55,523 bases of DNA from Spirochaetaceae bacterium bin103. GTDB lineage: Bacteria > Spirochaetota > Spirochaetia > SZUA-6 > Bin103. A model generated the notes under the pieces. It did no database searches, was not told the origin of the DNA, and saw nothing but the letters and a program-made list of their open reading frames with translations. The position numbers and the translations under genes were made by a program. Shown here piece after piece: positions 27,048-39,161 of this stretch. The stretch covers positions 1-55,523 of the forward strand of contig MPNH01000036.1 in assembly GCA_002238925.1 (NCBI GenBank), in the 5' to 3' direction. Position 1 is the first letter of the stretch; the number at the start of each line of letters is the position of its first letter.

Positions 27048-27388
27048 TCCGACCGTGCCTCGAGTTGCATGCGTAAGCGCCGCATCGCGGCGGGGCCGTC
27101 GGTAACGCGGCCGTGCTCGACGTCCTGCATCGCCGCGTCAACCAAGCCGCGGAAGTGAGCCCGCGCGCTCGCCTTCAGATCGGCGGGAAGCTGCTCCTCT
27201 TCCTGTTCGGTGAGTCCGTCGTAGATCCACTTCTCCAAGAGGCGGCGATGCTCGCTCTGCTCGAGCAAACGCAGTCCCTCCCGGACCACTTCGCTGGCGG
27301 TTCTATAGCGTCCCGCCGACAGTAGCGCGTCCACGAAGGCGTCCTGGTGTGGGGGCAGGGAGACGTTCCTGGTCTGCCGGTCAGCCAT
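27044..27388 (-). CDS. ParD-like RHH antitoxin
   Basis: A 114-residue antitoxin. The N-terminal ribbon-helix-helix is clear: RNVSLPPHQDAFVDALLSAG, then RYRTASEVVREGLRLLEQSE. It binds operator DNA and a ParE-type toxin through its C-terminal part. The ATG at 27388 follows a promoter-like pair closely, so the mRNA may be nearly leaderless. Its expected partner is reduced to a 23-codon stub, so this is an orphan antitoxin. It may still act as a repressor of itself and of the GH116 gene downstream. Confidence 0.85.
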   Translation of the reverse strand: MADRQTRNVSLPPHQDAFVDALLSAGRYRTASEVVREGLRLLEQSEHRRLLEKWIYDGLTEQEEEQLPADLKASARAHFRGLVDAAMQDVEHGRVTDGPAAMRRLRMQLEARSD

Positions 27389-27394
27389 GGAGTC

Positions 27395-27424
27395 AGTATG
27401 CCACAAGATCGGGCTGCGTATCAA
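27395..27424 (-). promoter_or_regulatory. Probable sigma70 promoter of parD
   Basis: On the minus strand TTGATA (27424-27419), an 18-base spacer and CATACT (27400-27395) form a reasonable -35/-10 pair. The ParD ATG (27388) begins seven bases after the -10, which points to a leaderless or near-leaderless transcript. Confidence 0.4.
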
Positions 27425-27601
27425 TATTCGCCACACGCACCGACACGCACCGTCATGTCACGACACTCGGCGCTTGCTTGACCGGGAGTTGGGCGCGTAG
27501 CAAGGAGGAGATCGATGACAACGAGAGGAGTGTTGCGCCCGCTTCCTGGAGATGACCGGGGACGGTTCGGTAGTGCCCGACCTGGCGCGCGCCTACTCCT
27601 G

Positions 27602-27802
27602 TCACCGGAGTACACCGAACTGTCGCAGAAGATCTACGACCTGTGGGCGGAGAAGCTGTACATCATCGGCACCGTCGGCATGGTGCCGCAGCCGGTGATC
27701 GCCAAGAACAACCTCGGCAACGTGGTCAAGGAGTACCCGCTGTCGGCCGAGTGGTCCGGCGGCCTGCACAACGAAGTACAGCAACTGTTCTGGAAAAACT
27801 GA
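27602..27802 (+). pseudogene. C-terminal relic of a family 5 peptide-binding protein
   Basis: The frame ending at 27802 reads SPEYTELSQKIYDLWAEKLY, IIGTVGMVPQPVIAKNNLGN and GGLHNEVQQLFWKN. This is the usual end of SBP_bac_5 solute-binding proteins, where the last lines describe transporter-bound oligopeptide or sugar ligands. The preceding 500 or so residues are absent, and the upstream sequence in this frame is not family-like. It differs from the end of the intact SBP at 42635, so it is debris of another transporter. No transporter genes adjoin it. Confidence 0.65.
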
Positions 27803-27905
27803 ACCCCCGATTGACGGAGGCCGGCGATTCCGATCCGCCGGGATCGCTGGCTGTCCGCCACTTCGAAATGGCCGCGCTGTCTTCGTTGAGTTCCCTTCGC
27901 CATGG

Positions 27906-28166
27906 TCAGCGGTACACGTCTCTGCGATGGCCTACCTTGACGATCGCCACGACTCGTCGTCGGTCGTCGACTTCGTACACCACCCGGTAGTCTCCCTGGC
28001 GAACGCGATATCTGGATTGCCCTGACAGCTTCTCGCACGCTGTCGGCCGGGGGTCGTTACCGAGTTCGCCTATCCGCCGGGCGATGCGTTGGCGGTCTTT
28101 CTTGGATCGAATAGTGTTGAGTTCCTTTACTGCGGAGGGCTTGATGCGCAGCTCATATCTTTCCAC
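27906..28166 (-). CDS. RelE/ParE-family toxin
   Basis: An 86-residue toxin. The RelE fold shows in YELRIKPSAVKELNTIRSK, the middle GNDPRPTACEKLSGQSRYRV, and RQGDYRVVYEVDDRRRVVAI, with a basic end (VKVGHRRDVYR). RelE-type toxins cut mRNA on the ribosome, using Arg, Lys and Tyr residues. The GTG start at 28166 overlaps the antitoxin gene by 14 bases, the normal order for this type. Unlike the other loci in this window, both partners are intact, so it is likely a working module. Confidence 0.85.
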   Translation of the reverse strand: MERYELRIKPSAVKELNTIRSKKDRQRIARRIGELGNDPRPTACEKLSGQSRYRVRQGDYRVVYEVDDRRRVVAIVKVGHRRDVYR

Positions 28167-28383
28167 TGCGCTTCAGATCCTTCAGGACCTCCTCGAACTT
28201 GAGGTTGGGCTCATCCGCTCGGTCGTCGAAGGCTGCAAGGTCCTCCGCGTCCTCGGCTAGCCGGAGGCGAACGGCCTCGTTGACCAAGTCGGATACCGAT
28301 CGCTCGATCTCTACCGCCTTCAGTTTCAGTGCACGGTAAAGGTGGTGGTCGAAATAGATCGTAGTTCGCTTGGACACAGACAC
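28153..28383 (-). CDS. RHH (CopG-type) antitoxin of the RelE module
   Basis: A 76-residue protein with a ribbon-helix-helix start (SKRTTIYFDHHLYRALKLKA, then VEIERSVSDLVNEAVRLRL) and an acidic tail (DAEDLAAFDDRADEPNLKFE) that would wrap the toxin. It should repress the operon and neutralise the RelE protein whose gene overlaps its 3' end. The start is one of several neighbouring GTG codons (28386, 28383, 28377); I chose 28383 without a clear ribosome site. The longer frame upstream is low-complexity and excluded. Confidence 0.75.
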   Translation of the reverse strand: MSVSKRTTIYFDHHLYRALKLKAVEIERSVSDLVNEAVRLRLAEDAEDLAAFDDRADEPNLKFEEVLKDLKRSGKI

Positions 28384-28517
28384 CACGGCACCGTAGCGCT
28401 TTGGCGTCGTGGAGTCAACGCCATACGTGCGTGGCGGGCGTGGCGTTGGCGCAGCGTCCGCGGGTGCCGGCGCCGGGCCGTCCGCGGGTGCGCTCGATGG
28501 CAGCCGCGCCATGGGTC

Positions 28518-29501
28518 TCAGGGATCGTTGCGGGCGGCTGGCGGGCCGTAGCGAGGGATGCCGTAGAGGGCCTTGCGGCGGCGGACGAATTCGCGGTCGC
28601 GGACGGCCGCGGCTTCGGCAATGCGGTCCGGGTCGTGGAACCAGGGGCGGTGCTCGGCCATGCGCGCCTGGATTTTGGCGCGGACCTCTTCGCTTGGCTC
28701 CGGCAGCGGCCTGCGGTCGGCGGCGGGGTCGTCGGGCCATCGCCATGTGCCGGAGAAGTCGTAGTGGCCGAACGGGCCGTGGAACGGCATGCGGAAGCCG
28801 ATGGTGCTCTTCACGCCGAGTTCGATGTCCTCGGCGGTAGCCACTCCCTCGGCCCACAGACGCAGCGCCTCGCGCGACAGGGCGGCCGTGAGGCGGTTGA
28901 TCAGGTAGCCGGGCAGTTCGCGCCGGATCGGAATCGGTATCCTCGCGGTGCGCCGCATCAGGCGGCACATGATCTCGTAGGTCTGGTCGCTGGTGCCGGG
29001 GCCCTTCGCCACCTCCACGCCGGGCACGATGTGCGGCGGCACAAAGTAGTGGGTCAGCCCGGTCCGGTCCTTGTGCTCGAAGTGCACGGCGATGTCGCTG
29101 AGCTGCAGGCGGGAGGTGTTGCTGACCACGATGCAGCCCGGCGCGCAGAGCCGGCCCAAGGCGCCGAACAGCCGCCCAAGGCCCCCGAACACCTCCTGCT
29201 TGTCGGCCAGCCGCTCCACGGTCGCCTCGGTGATGAAGTCGCTGTGCGCGGCCAGCCGTTCGAGGTCGGTGGTGGTAGTGATCCGGGCGCCGGCCTCGTC
29301 GGCCTGTTGCCTGGTGACCAGTCCCTCCTCCACGAACAGCTCCAGCGCCGCTCGCACATTGGCGAGCGTCCGCTCCAGCACCTCGTACGTCAGGTCGTAC
29401 ACCACCGTCGGGTAGCCCGCCAGTGCGAAGTTGACGGCGATGCCGAATCCCATGGTGCCGCCCCCGGCAACCCCTACGCGCCGTATATCCTCTATCTGCA
29501 C
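28518..29501 (-). CDS. 3-hydroxyacyl-CoA dehydrogenase family protein
   Basis: A 327-residue NAD-binding dehydrogenase of the FadB/HBDH type. It has VGVAGGGTMGFGIAVNFA (Rossmann), FITEATVERLADKQEVF, VVSNTSRLQLSDIA, THYFVPPHIVPGVEVAKGP (catalytic His) and ELPGYLINRLTAALSREALR in the helical domain. It oxidises a 3-hydroxyacyl-CoA or a small hydroxy acid. The GTG at 29501 is chosen because GAGGAG lies six bases upstream. ATG 29567 is in frame, but the extra residues are not family-like. No thiolase or hydratase is adjacent, so a role in beta-oxidation is not shown. It is divergent from the SNF2 gene. Confidence 0.85.
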   Translation of the reverse strand: MQIEDIRRVGVAGGGTMGFGIAVNFALAGYPTVVYDLTYEVLERTLANVRAALELFVEEGLVTRQQADEAGARITTTTDLERLAAHSDFITEATVERLADKQEVFGGLGRLFGALGRLCAPGCIVVSNTSRLQLSDIAVHFEHKDRTGLTHYFVPPHIVPGVEVAKGPGTSDQTYEIMCRLMRRTARIPIPIRRELPGYLINRLTAALSREALRLWAEGVATAEDIELGVKSTIGFRMPFHGPFGHYDFSGTWRWPDDPAADRRPLPEPSEEVRAKIQARMAEHRPWFHDPDRIAEAAAVRDREFVRRRKALYGIPRYGPPAARNDP

Positions 29502-29587
29502 GCTGTGCTCCTCGGACCCCACCGTACCGGAAGCGGCTCCCGGTGTCGCGGCCCGCGAGCCTTTCATCCCTTCATTTCCCGGGGTGA

Positions 29588-29702
29588 TCAGGGCTCGATC
29601 ACGGCCAAACCTGCCAGGCGGGCTGCCGCACATTGGCGGTGGTCGAATGACACCAAGCCGGTGTAGACAGGATTTGCTGGGTCAACGAGGGTATGGAGGG
29701 TG

Positions 29703-29716
<14 letters not shown>
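29588..29716 (-). pseudogene. VapC/PIN toxin C-terminal relic, antisense to the SNF2 start
   Basis: The minus-strand frame ending in TGA at 29588-29590 reads RDALITLHTLVDPANPVYTG, then LVSFDHRQCAAARLAGLAVIEP. The pattern LVSFDxRQCAAA...G.AVIEP is a standard VapC C-terminus, with the Asp that completes the PIN acidic set. The first two-thirds of the toxin is missing: the frame runs into the SNF2 coding region on the other strand at about 29716. No antitoxin remains. It overlaps the first codons of the SNF2 gene in antisense, which suggests that the helicase gene arrived by joining into the toxin. Confidence 0.62.
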
Positions 29717-32966
<3,250 letters not shown>

Positions 32967-32981
32967 CGGGGAGGGCGGCGC

Positions 32982-33833
32982 ATGGCAGGGCAGAGCAAGA
33001 CCTGGTGGGGTGAGGAGTTCCTGAACGCCCTGGAGGGCTGCATGGACGCGGGCCGGCTGGCGCGCGGTCGAGGCTACGCCGCGGCGTACAGACGGAAGGA
33101 GTTCGCGATCCGGCAGGGCAAGATCGAGGCCACGATGGTCGGCAACATCAATCGCCATTTTGGCGTCTACGAGACCCCTTACTACGCCGTGAAGATCGAG
33201 TTCGAGAAGGTCGCCGCGGCGCGCTGGAAAACGATTGTCAAGCGATTGGGATCCAATGCGGACTGGGTGACGCATCTGATTCTGGGCGAGGTGCCGCCCA
33301 CCATCGAGAAGGCGTTCGCCGGGTCGGGCGTCAAGCTGCTGCCGCGCACCGGCAAGGAGATTCGCTCGTCCTGTTCGTGTCCCGACTGGGCCAACCCGTG
33401 CAAGCACGTGGCGGGCGTGTACTTCCATGTCGCCGCGCTGCTCGACCGCGATCCCCTGTTGCTGTTCGAGTTGCGCGGCATGGATCGCCGGCAGCTCCGG
33501 CAGGCCGTTTCGCAGTCCGAATTCGGTGCGGCATTGGTCGGCGATGCCGGCGCGGGTGACCCCGATCTCGCGGCCGCTGTGCGGGAGCCGCGCTATCCGG
33601 CGGTGGCGGTGAGCGGCAGCGATACCCCCGCCGCCGACCTGCGCGCGTTCTGGCGCGGCAGGCCGCTGCCGCGGGAGGTGACGGCGGAGGGCCAGGCGCC
33701 GCCGGTGTCCGCCCTGCTGCTGCGCCGCGAGGGCGACTATCCCGAGTTCTGGCCCCGCAATACCTCGTTCATCGAGGCGATGGCCGCGGTGTACGAGCGC
33801 GTCGCAAAGGGAATAGCCGCGAAAGGCACATGA
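32982..33833 (+). CDS. SWIM zinc-finger protein, partner of SNF2 helicase
   Basis: A 283-residue protein with a SWIM zinc finger, CSCPDWANPCKH (about residues 131-142; C-x-C-x(n)-C-x-H). The N-terminal part is basic and aromatic (KTWWGEEFLNALEGCMDAGR; RGRGYAAAYRRKEFAIRQGK), as in the standard partner of HelZ-type SNF2 helicases. The SWIM finger probably binds DNA or protein. The gene starts 15 bases after the helicase stop and is clearly co-transcribed. I know of no enzymatic motif in it. It is followed, convergently, by a RES toxin gene. Confidence 0.85.
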   Translation: MAGQSKTWWGEEFLNALEGCMDAGRLARGRGYAAAYRRKEFAIRQGKIEATMVGNINRHFGVYETPYYAVKIEFEKVAAARWKTIVKRLGSNADWVTHLILGEVPPTIEKAFAGSGVKLLPRTGKEIRSSCSCPDWANPCKHVAGVYFHVAALLDRDPLLLFELRGMDRRQLRQAVSQSEFGAALVGDAGAGDPDLAAAVREPRYPAVAVSGSDTPAADLRAFWRGRPLPREVTAEGQAPPVSALLLRREGDYPEFWPRNTSFIEAMAAVYERVAKGIAAKGT

Positions 33834-33895
33834 TCCCCGGAGCGGTCAAGAAGTAGTGCAGTGCTGGTCGCCGTGACCGGGAGCGGGGCAGCCGG

Positions 33896-34603
33896 TCACC
33901 GGGGGCGCCAGTCGGCTTCGCCGTACACCAACCATGCATCCACCCGACGGCCGTCCCAGCGATAGCAGAGGTGCCGGCCAGGGACCGGAAGGCCAGCCAC
34001 ATCGGGCCAGAAGGCGGCCATCGCCGCACCGCCGGAGTGCGGGGTGTAGCGCACGCTCGGATAGACGAGGCCGTTGCTGGCATGATTCCAGCGCAGTTCG
34101 CGCGCCAACGACTGCGCGGCAGCGTAGTCATCCGCGTCGAGTGCGGCTTCGCACGCCGCCGTGTCGCGCAGGTCGTGCAGGTCGGCGTCTATACGGCTGA
34201 GCAGCTCACGGAAATCGGCCGTGGCCGGATCCTCATTGGTCGCCGCCATGAAGCGCTCGAAGTGGAACATCGTCTCCGCCAGCGCAACCGCGAAGCGGTC
34301 TCCCGCGTAGTACACGCCGTAGCTTCCGTCACTGAACCGGCTCGGCCGGTCGCGCGATGCGTGGCAGAACGGGGCCATCGCCCAACTGGCGCCGGGTCCG
34401 GACACGCGCCGCGCCGCCGGTACCAGGTGGATGGCGCCGATTTCGTCGCGTACCCGCGGGTTGGTCTTGGCTTCGGCAGCGGCGACCAATTCCCAGTCGG
34501 CCGGATCGGCAATGTCCTCGAACAGGGCGATCGGGGGATATATCGACCGAACCAGGCGAACGGCCCGCGGCCAGCGGACGCGGCTGACCGGTGGGATTAC
34601 CAA
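33896..34603 (-). CDS. RES-domain toxin (NAD+-consuming type)
   Basis: A 235-residue RES-domain protein. The Arg-Glu-Ser core is seen in FSDGSYGVYYAGDRFAVALA, ETMFHFERFM, and the later SNGLVYPSVRYT with the Ser. Characterised RES toxins (e.g. MbcT and relatives) degrade NAD+ by phosphorolysis or hydrolysis, stopping growth. The TTG start at 34603 overlaps the antitoxin TAA, the usual order for RES-Xre modules. Both partners look intact, so this is probably functional. Confidence 0.85.
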   Translation of the reverse strand: MVIPPVSRVRWPRAVRLVRSIYPPIALFEDIADPADWELVAAAEAKTNPRVRDEIGAIHLVPAARRVSGPGASWAMAPFCHASRDRPSRFSDGSYGVYYAGDRFAVALAETMFHFERFMAATNEDPATADFRELLSRIDADLHDLRDTAACEAALDADDYAAAQSLARELRWNHASNGLVYPSVRYTPHSGGAAMAAFWPDVAGLPVPGRHLCYRWDGRRVDAWLVYGEADWRPR

Positions 34604-35019
34604 CCGCTGCGTTGTGCGTCGAGATAAGCGCGTACGGCGGCAAGATCCGGGATCGATCCGGCCAGCAGCCGGTGCAATGCCGGTTGGCCGCCGAACGCTT
34701 GGTTGGGCTTGCGCAGCCAGTGGTAGCCGCGTGACGGATCGGGAAACAGGTAGCGCAGGCTCTTGTGAATGCCCATCAGTATGGACAGCCGCTCACGGGT
34801 GTCGCGTGAAATGCGCGGCAGCTCGACTTGCCCGGCTTTCCAGCGCGCGTAGGTGCGCGCGGCCGGCTCTCCCAGGAGGATTCGCCCCTGCCGGTCGTTG
34901 AGCGCCCAACGCCGCATCAGATTGAAGAACGCGCGTAGCAGGGCACCGGTCTCGGCGTCGCTGATTGCAGTGGTCGGGCTGCGGCGAGTGTCATGCAGCG
35001 CAGGGGCAACAGTTGCCAT
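34597..35019 (-). CDS. Xre/MbcA/ParS-type antitoxin
   Basis: A 140-residue antitoxin of the RES-Xre system. The helix-turn-helix and MbcA/ParS/Xre antitoxin toxin-binding part show in FNLMRRWALNDRQGRILLGE, LSILMGIHKSLRYLFPDP, and LRKPNQAFGGQPALHRLLAG. It should bind the RES toxin active site and repress the operon. The ATG at 35019 sits inside a 12-base palindrome just after a promoter-like -10, which suggests autoregulation. In-frame sequence further upstream does not look like protein. Confidence 0.85.
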   Translation of the reverse strand: MATVAPALHDTRRSPTTAISDAETGALLRAFFNLMRRWALNDRQGRILLGEPAARTYARWKAGQVELPRISRDTRERLSILMGIHKSLRYLFPDPSRGYHWLRKPNQAFGGQPALHRLLAGSIPDLAAVRAYLDAQRSGW

Positions 35020-35056
35020 ATGGCATAGTGTAGTGCACTCTTTGGCGGTTCGGCAA
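35014..35056 (-). promoter_or_regulatory. Promoter and operator-like palindromes of the Xre-RES pair
   Basis: On the minus strand TTGCCG (35056-35051), an 18-base spacer and TACACT (35032-35027) make a promoter. Overlapping it are two perfect palindromes: AGTGCACT (35032-35039) in the spacer and TGCCATATGGCA (35014-35025) covering the ATG. Both could be operators for the Xre antitoxin. Confidence 0.4.
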
Positions 35057-35149
35057 GTTAGTACCGGCTCTCGCCTGGCCCTCGCCGGGAGCGGATCAGC
35101 AGGTAGCGGGTTGGTTGACGTGGCGGCAGAGCGGCGATAGCGTCTGACC

Positions 35150-36091
35150 ATGTTTGGAGCGCAGTTGTACAATGTCGGCACGTCGTGGGACGAGATCACG
35201 TCGGTACTGCGGGTGATGGAGGCGGGAACCTGGACCAGCGCTTACGTCTATGACCATTTCGTTCCCCCTCTGGGCGGCCGGGCGGTAGAGTTGCGGCCGA
35301 ATCTGGAGGGCTGGATGCTGCTCGGCAGCATGGCGGCGGTCACCACCAGACTTGAGCTGGGCGCTCTGGTTACCGGGAACACCTACCGCAACCCGGCGCT
35401 GCTGGCGAAAATGGCGGTGACTCTGGACGAAGTCTCCAAGGGCCGCGCCATCCTCGGCATCGGCGCGGGCTGGCACGTCCGCGAGCACGAAGCCTACGGC
35501 TGGGACTTCCCTTCGTTGAAGGAGCGGTCCGATCGCCTGGAGGAAGCCTGTCAACTGATCCGGATGCTGTTTCACGCCGGCCCGCAGGAGTTGGTCAACT
35601 ACGAAGGCAAGTATTATCGGCTGACGGAGGCGCCGTTCGTACCCAACCACTACCGCGGCGCCGGGCCGCGCGGGCGCAGGCGGCAAGACGCCATTCCAAT
35701 CATGGTCGGCGGCAAGGGCCGCAGACGGACCTTGAAGACCCTCGCTCAGTATGGCGACATCATGAACGTCATCTCCAGCCCGGAAGAATTCAAGCAGGAA
35801 TGCGCGGTGCTCGACCGCCACTGCGAGGCGGTCGGTCGCGATCCGGGCGAAATTTCGCGCACCGTCCACATCCCTCTGCGCCTCATGGACGATGAGCAGA
35901 ACGCCAAGAAACTGCGCGCCGCTGACGACTGGAAGCCGATCGGGTCGGTGCAGCGCGTCATCGACAAGTGCGGTGATTTCATCGCTGCCGGAGTTGAGGA
36001 GTTCTGTTTCGCGGGGATCCCGCAGCACCCCGCGGTGTATCAGCGGCTGAACGAAGAGGTGCTGCCCGCGTTCTCTCGCGGACTTCGGTAG
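35150..36091 (+). CDS. LLM-class (luciferase-like) flavin/F420-dependent oxidoreductase
   Basis: A 313-residue luciferase-like monooxygenase family protein. Marks are the N-terminal barrel strand MFGAQLYNVGTSWDEITSVL, VYDHFVPP, TRLELGALVTGNTYRNPALL, LDEVSKGRAILGIGAGWH (cofactor phosphate region) and PIMVGGKGRRRTLKTLAQYG. Members use FMN or F420 to oxidise or reduce diverse substrates. The lack of a nearby reductase and the F420-type pattern do not settle which. It is divergent from the RES-Xre promoter, with about 130 bases between. No operon partner is visible downstream. Confidence 0.85.
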   Translation: MFGAQLYNVGTSWDEITSVLRVMEAGTWTSAYVYDHFVPPLGGRAVELRPNLEGWMLLGSMAAVTTRLELGALVTGNTYRNPALLAKMAVTLDEVSKGRAILGIGAGWHVREHEAYGWDFPSLKERSDRLEEACQLIRMLFHAGPQELVNYEGKYYRLTEAPFVPNHYRGAGPRGRRRQDAIPIMVGGKGRRRTLKTLAQYGDIMNVISSPEEFKQECAVLDRHCEAVGRDPGEISRTVHIPLRLMDDEQNAKKLRAADDWKPIGSVQRVIDKCGDFIAAGVEEFCFAGIPQHPAVYQRLNEEVLPAFSRGLR

Positions 36092-36203
36092 CGCTTGACT
36101 GCCTCCGCTCTACACTGATATTCCACGTATCTGTCAAATCAGGAAATCGCTTCCATGGAGCGCGCCTTGCAGTCCGCTTACCAAGTGTGAGGGCGCCGGA
36201 TCG

Positions 36204-36585
<382 letters not shown>

Positions 36586-36652
36586 GCCTCTCAGCTCCGT
36601 CCTCCTCGCGCCAGCATAGCGCCCTTGCGCCGGCATCGGCAAACCTGATTGT

Positions 36653-38245
36653 CTACATCCCCCACACCGTAACCGGGGCACTGCCGTCGGTCCGCTCGCG
36701 GCGAAACAGCTTGTCGCGCCACGGCTTGCCTTCGGTCCGGTCGAAGATGACCAGGTGCCCCTCGGCGGCACCGCACCGGTCCAGGTAGGCGCGCGTCTGC
36801 TCCAGCCCGGTACGGATCGTCTCCTCCACGCTGCCGCGCAGCAGCTTGCACTCGATTACCATCCGCCGCGTCCGCTCCGCCGGCGCGCCGGCCGGCCAGA
36901 TGATCAGCAGGTCGGTGCGCATCCGCCCCAACCCGTACTCGCGCTCCACCCGATCGCCCGAGTTGACGATACGCTGCAGAAACGCCTGCAGCAGCAACTG
37001 CGGCCCGGCCTCCCGGTACTGAAACCGTTCGATCCAGTGCTCGGAGTGCTCGCGGAAGAACTCTTGGAACTCCGCCAGCAGCCGGGTCAGGTTCAGGCTG
37101 CCGTCGGCGTCCACGTACCAGGCCGGATCGTGCGCGAAGCCGGCCTGGGTGGTCCAGGTCAGGTCGCGCGGGATCACCTCCCGGTAGAGCGGGTTGGCGA
37201 TGCGGATCGGGTCGTCGCGTGCAACCAGGCCAAGGTCGCGCACGTATTGCAGGTCGTCCGGGCGCATGGTTGCGGCCGCCGCGCTGCCGCTCAGCAGCGG
37301 TCCTATCACCCGCCGCACCCGCTCCTCCTGCAGCTTGTCGGTGAGTTGTTCAACGTGCGTCTCGCGGCGCAGGATGAGTTGCTCGCGCGCGTCGTGGATC
37401 GCCTCGGCGGTGATCGTGCGGCTGCGGTCGCGCCCGTCCTGGTTCCGAAAGCAGGCCTGTTGGGCGAGGGAGTTCACCAGCCACGGCTGCCCGGCGGTCA
37501 GGCACCAAACCGCCCGCAGCGCCTGCTCGGCAAACTGCTGCCCGCTCTCTGCGGTGTGCTGGCCCAACAGCGCCCGCGTCTCGGCCTCCGTGAAGTCGCC
37601 GATGCGCAGCGACTCGGCCTTGATGTTGAAGGTGCTGCCGCCGGTGACGACCGTCTTTTTGGCGGACGAGTGGATGCGGTAGTCGCGTACGTCGCGCACG
37701 CCGCACAGGATCACGCTCTGCGGGAAACGCAGCGGGCGGTGCGCGTAACCGGCGCGCAACTGCCGCAGCACGGCGATCAGCGTGTCTCCGATCAGCGTGT
37801 CGATCTCGTCGATCAGCAACACCAGCGGCGTGGGGTCCGCCAGCGACCAGCGCGTCAACACCTGGCGCAGCACGCCCGCGGCGCCGGCGCGTTCCAACAG
37901 GTCGGGCCATATGCGCGCCGGCAACGGGTCGTCGAGGGTCGCCTCGGCCTCCAGTTCCAGTTCGCTGAGGATGGCGCGCATCGCTTGGGTCATGTCTTCG
38001 CGCGCCGCCTGGCCCGGCTCGACGTTCACATAGACGCAGCGGTAGTCGCCGTGAGCGCCACCGTTCAGCAGGTCGCGCAGCGCCAGCAGGGCGGAGGTCT
38101 TGCCGGTCTGCCGCGGTGCGTGCAGCACGAAGTAGCGTTCGTTCCGAATCAGCGTGAGCAGATCGTCCAAGTTCAACCGACTCAACGGCGGCACGCAGTA
38201 GTGTTTCTGCGGGCGCATCGGTCCAGCCGTGTTGAAGAAGCGCAT
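36653..38245 (-). CDS. AAA ATPase with C-terminal PD-(D/E)XK nuclease-like domain (second copy)
   Basis: A 530-residue paralogue of the gene at 1617-3215. Walker A is APRQTGKTS, Walker B LVLLIDEIDTL, then CGVRDVRDYRIHSSAKK, CLTAGQPWLVNSLAQQ, and the nuclease-like end GRMRTDLLIIWPAG and MVIECKLLRG (D...E-x-K). It ends PVTVWGM like the first copy. The start 38245 (MRFFNTAGPM) is the point where the two copies begin to match; upstream residues differ. It is intact and transcribed alone, between a broken protease and a truncated transporter gene. The strong likeness over full length implies duplication or repeated acquisition. Function unknown. Confidence 0.75.
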   Translation of the reverse strand: MRFFNTAGPMRPQKHYCVPPLSRLNLDDLLTLIRNERYFVLHAPRQTGKTSALLALRDLLNGGAHGDYRCVYVNVEPGQAAREDMTQAMRAILSELELEAEATLDDPLPARIWPDLLERAGAAGVLRQVLTRWSLADPTPLVLLIDEIDTLIGDTLIAVLRQLRAGYAHRPLRFPQSVILCGVRDVRDYRIHSSAKKTVVTGGSTFNIKAESLRIGDFTEAETRALLGQHTAESGQQFAEQALRAVWCLTAGQPWLVNSLAQQACFRNQDGRDRSRTITAEAIHDAREQLILRRETHVEQLTDKLQEERVRRVIGPLLSGSAAAATMRPDDLQYVRDLGLVARDDPIRIANPLYREVIPRDLTWTTQAGFAHDPAWYVDADGSLNLTRLLAEFQEFFREHSEHWIERFQYREAGPQLLLQAFLQRIVNSGDRVEREYGLGRMRTDLLIIWPAGAPAERTRRMVIECKLLRGSVEETIRTGLEQTRAYLDRCGAAEGHLVIFDRTEGKPWRDKLFRRERTDGSAPVTVWGM

Positions 38246-38354
38246 TGATTCCGAGTGTCTCCGTTTCGCCGTACTTGTCAACAGCAGCGCCGCACCATAC
38301 CGCACCACCGCCGCCACTCGCCGCGGCGGCGCGCGCCCCACTCCTGCGCAAGAC

Positions 38355-39161
38355 TCATGAACGGTGCGGGCGTACGCTGCGGCGGCGCCCGCCTCCGTAG
38401 CGGCCGGCGGCGCCGCGCAGGCGCGGGTCGAGCAGGTCGCGCACGGCGTCGCCGAACAGGTTGAGGGCGTAGACCGTCACCGTCAGGCACAGGCCGGGCC
38501 ACAGCGCCAGCCGCGGGGCAATCTCCATGTACTGGCGGCCCTCGCGGCTCAGCATGCCGCCCCAGCTCGGAATGTTCGCCGGCAGGCCAAAGCCGAGGAA
38601 GCTCAGCGACGCCTCGGCGATGATCACGCTGCCGACGTTGATGCTGAACACGACGATCAGCGGCGCGGCGATGTTGGGCAGCACGTGACGGACGAGCGTG
38701 CGCAGCGTGCGGGCGCCGGTCGCCTGCGCGGCCTGGAAGTAGGCATTCTCCTTGACCCCAATCACCGCGCCGCGCACCACCCGCGACGCGGGAATGCCGC
38801 CGGCCACCCCGAGCACGACGATGATCTGCACCACGCCGCGGCCGGCGATCGACATGATGGTGAGCAGCAACAGCAACCCGGGAAACGACATCCACGCATC
38901 GACGAACCGCTGCGCGTAGATGTCGACCCGCCCGCCGATGAAGCCAGTGGTGCCGCCGATCAGCAGCGCGACGATGAGGTTCAACACCGTCGCCGCCAGC
39001 CCGACGGTGATCGACAGGCGCGCACCGATGATGAGGCGGCTCAGAAAGTCGCGGCCGACGTGGTCGGTGCCCAGCAGGTGCGCGGCCGATGGACCCTGCA
39101 TCCGGTCCTGCACCCGGCCTCGGTCGTAGTCGTAGGGCGCGATCTGCGCGGCTGGGGACAT
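38355..39161 (-). CDS. DppC-type permease lacking its first membrane segment
   Basis: A 268-residue protein that matches oligopeptide ABC permease DppC from the periplasmic start onward: APYDYDRGRVQDRMQGPSAA, HLLGTDHVGRDFLSRLIIGA, then several membrane segments and the EAA-like loop QATGARTLRTLVRHVLPN. It ends LFGDAVRDLLDPRLRG. Compared with the intact DppC at 40711-41592, the first transmembrane helix (about 45 residues) is missing. The sequence upstream of 39161 is unrelated. No DppB or binding protein is attached. It is probably a 5'-truncated remnant that can still be read from ATG 39161; whether it is made is unknown. Confidence 0.7.
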   Translation of the reverse strand: MSPAAQIAPYDYDRGRVQDRMQGPSAAHLLGTDHVGRDFLSRLIIGARLSITVGLAATVLNLIVALLIGGTTGFIGGRVDIYAQRFVDAWMSFPGLLLLLTIMSIAGRGVVQIIVVLGVAGGIPASRVVRGAVIGVKENAYFQAAQATGARTLRTLVRHVLPNIAAPLIVVFSINVGSVIIAEASLSFLGFGLPANIPSWGGMLSREGRQYMEIAPRLALWPGLCLTVTVYALNLFGDAVRDLLDPRLRGAAGRYGGGRRRSVRPHRS

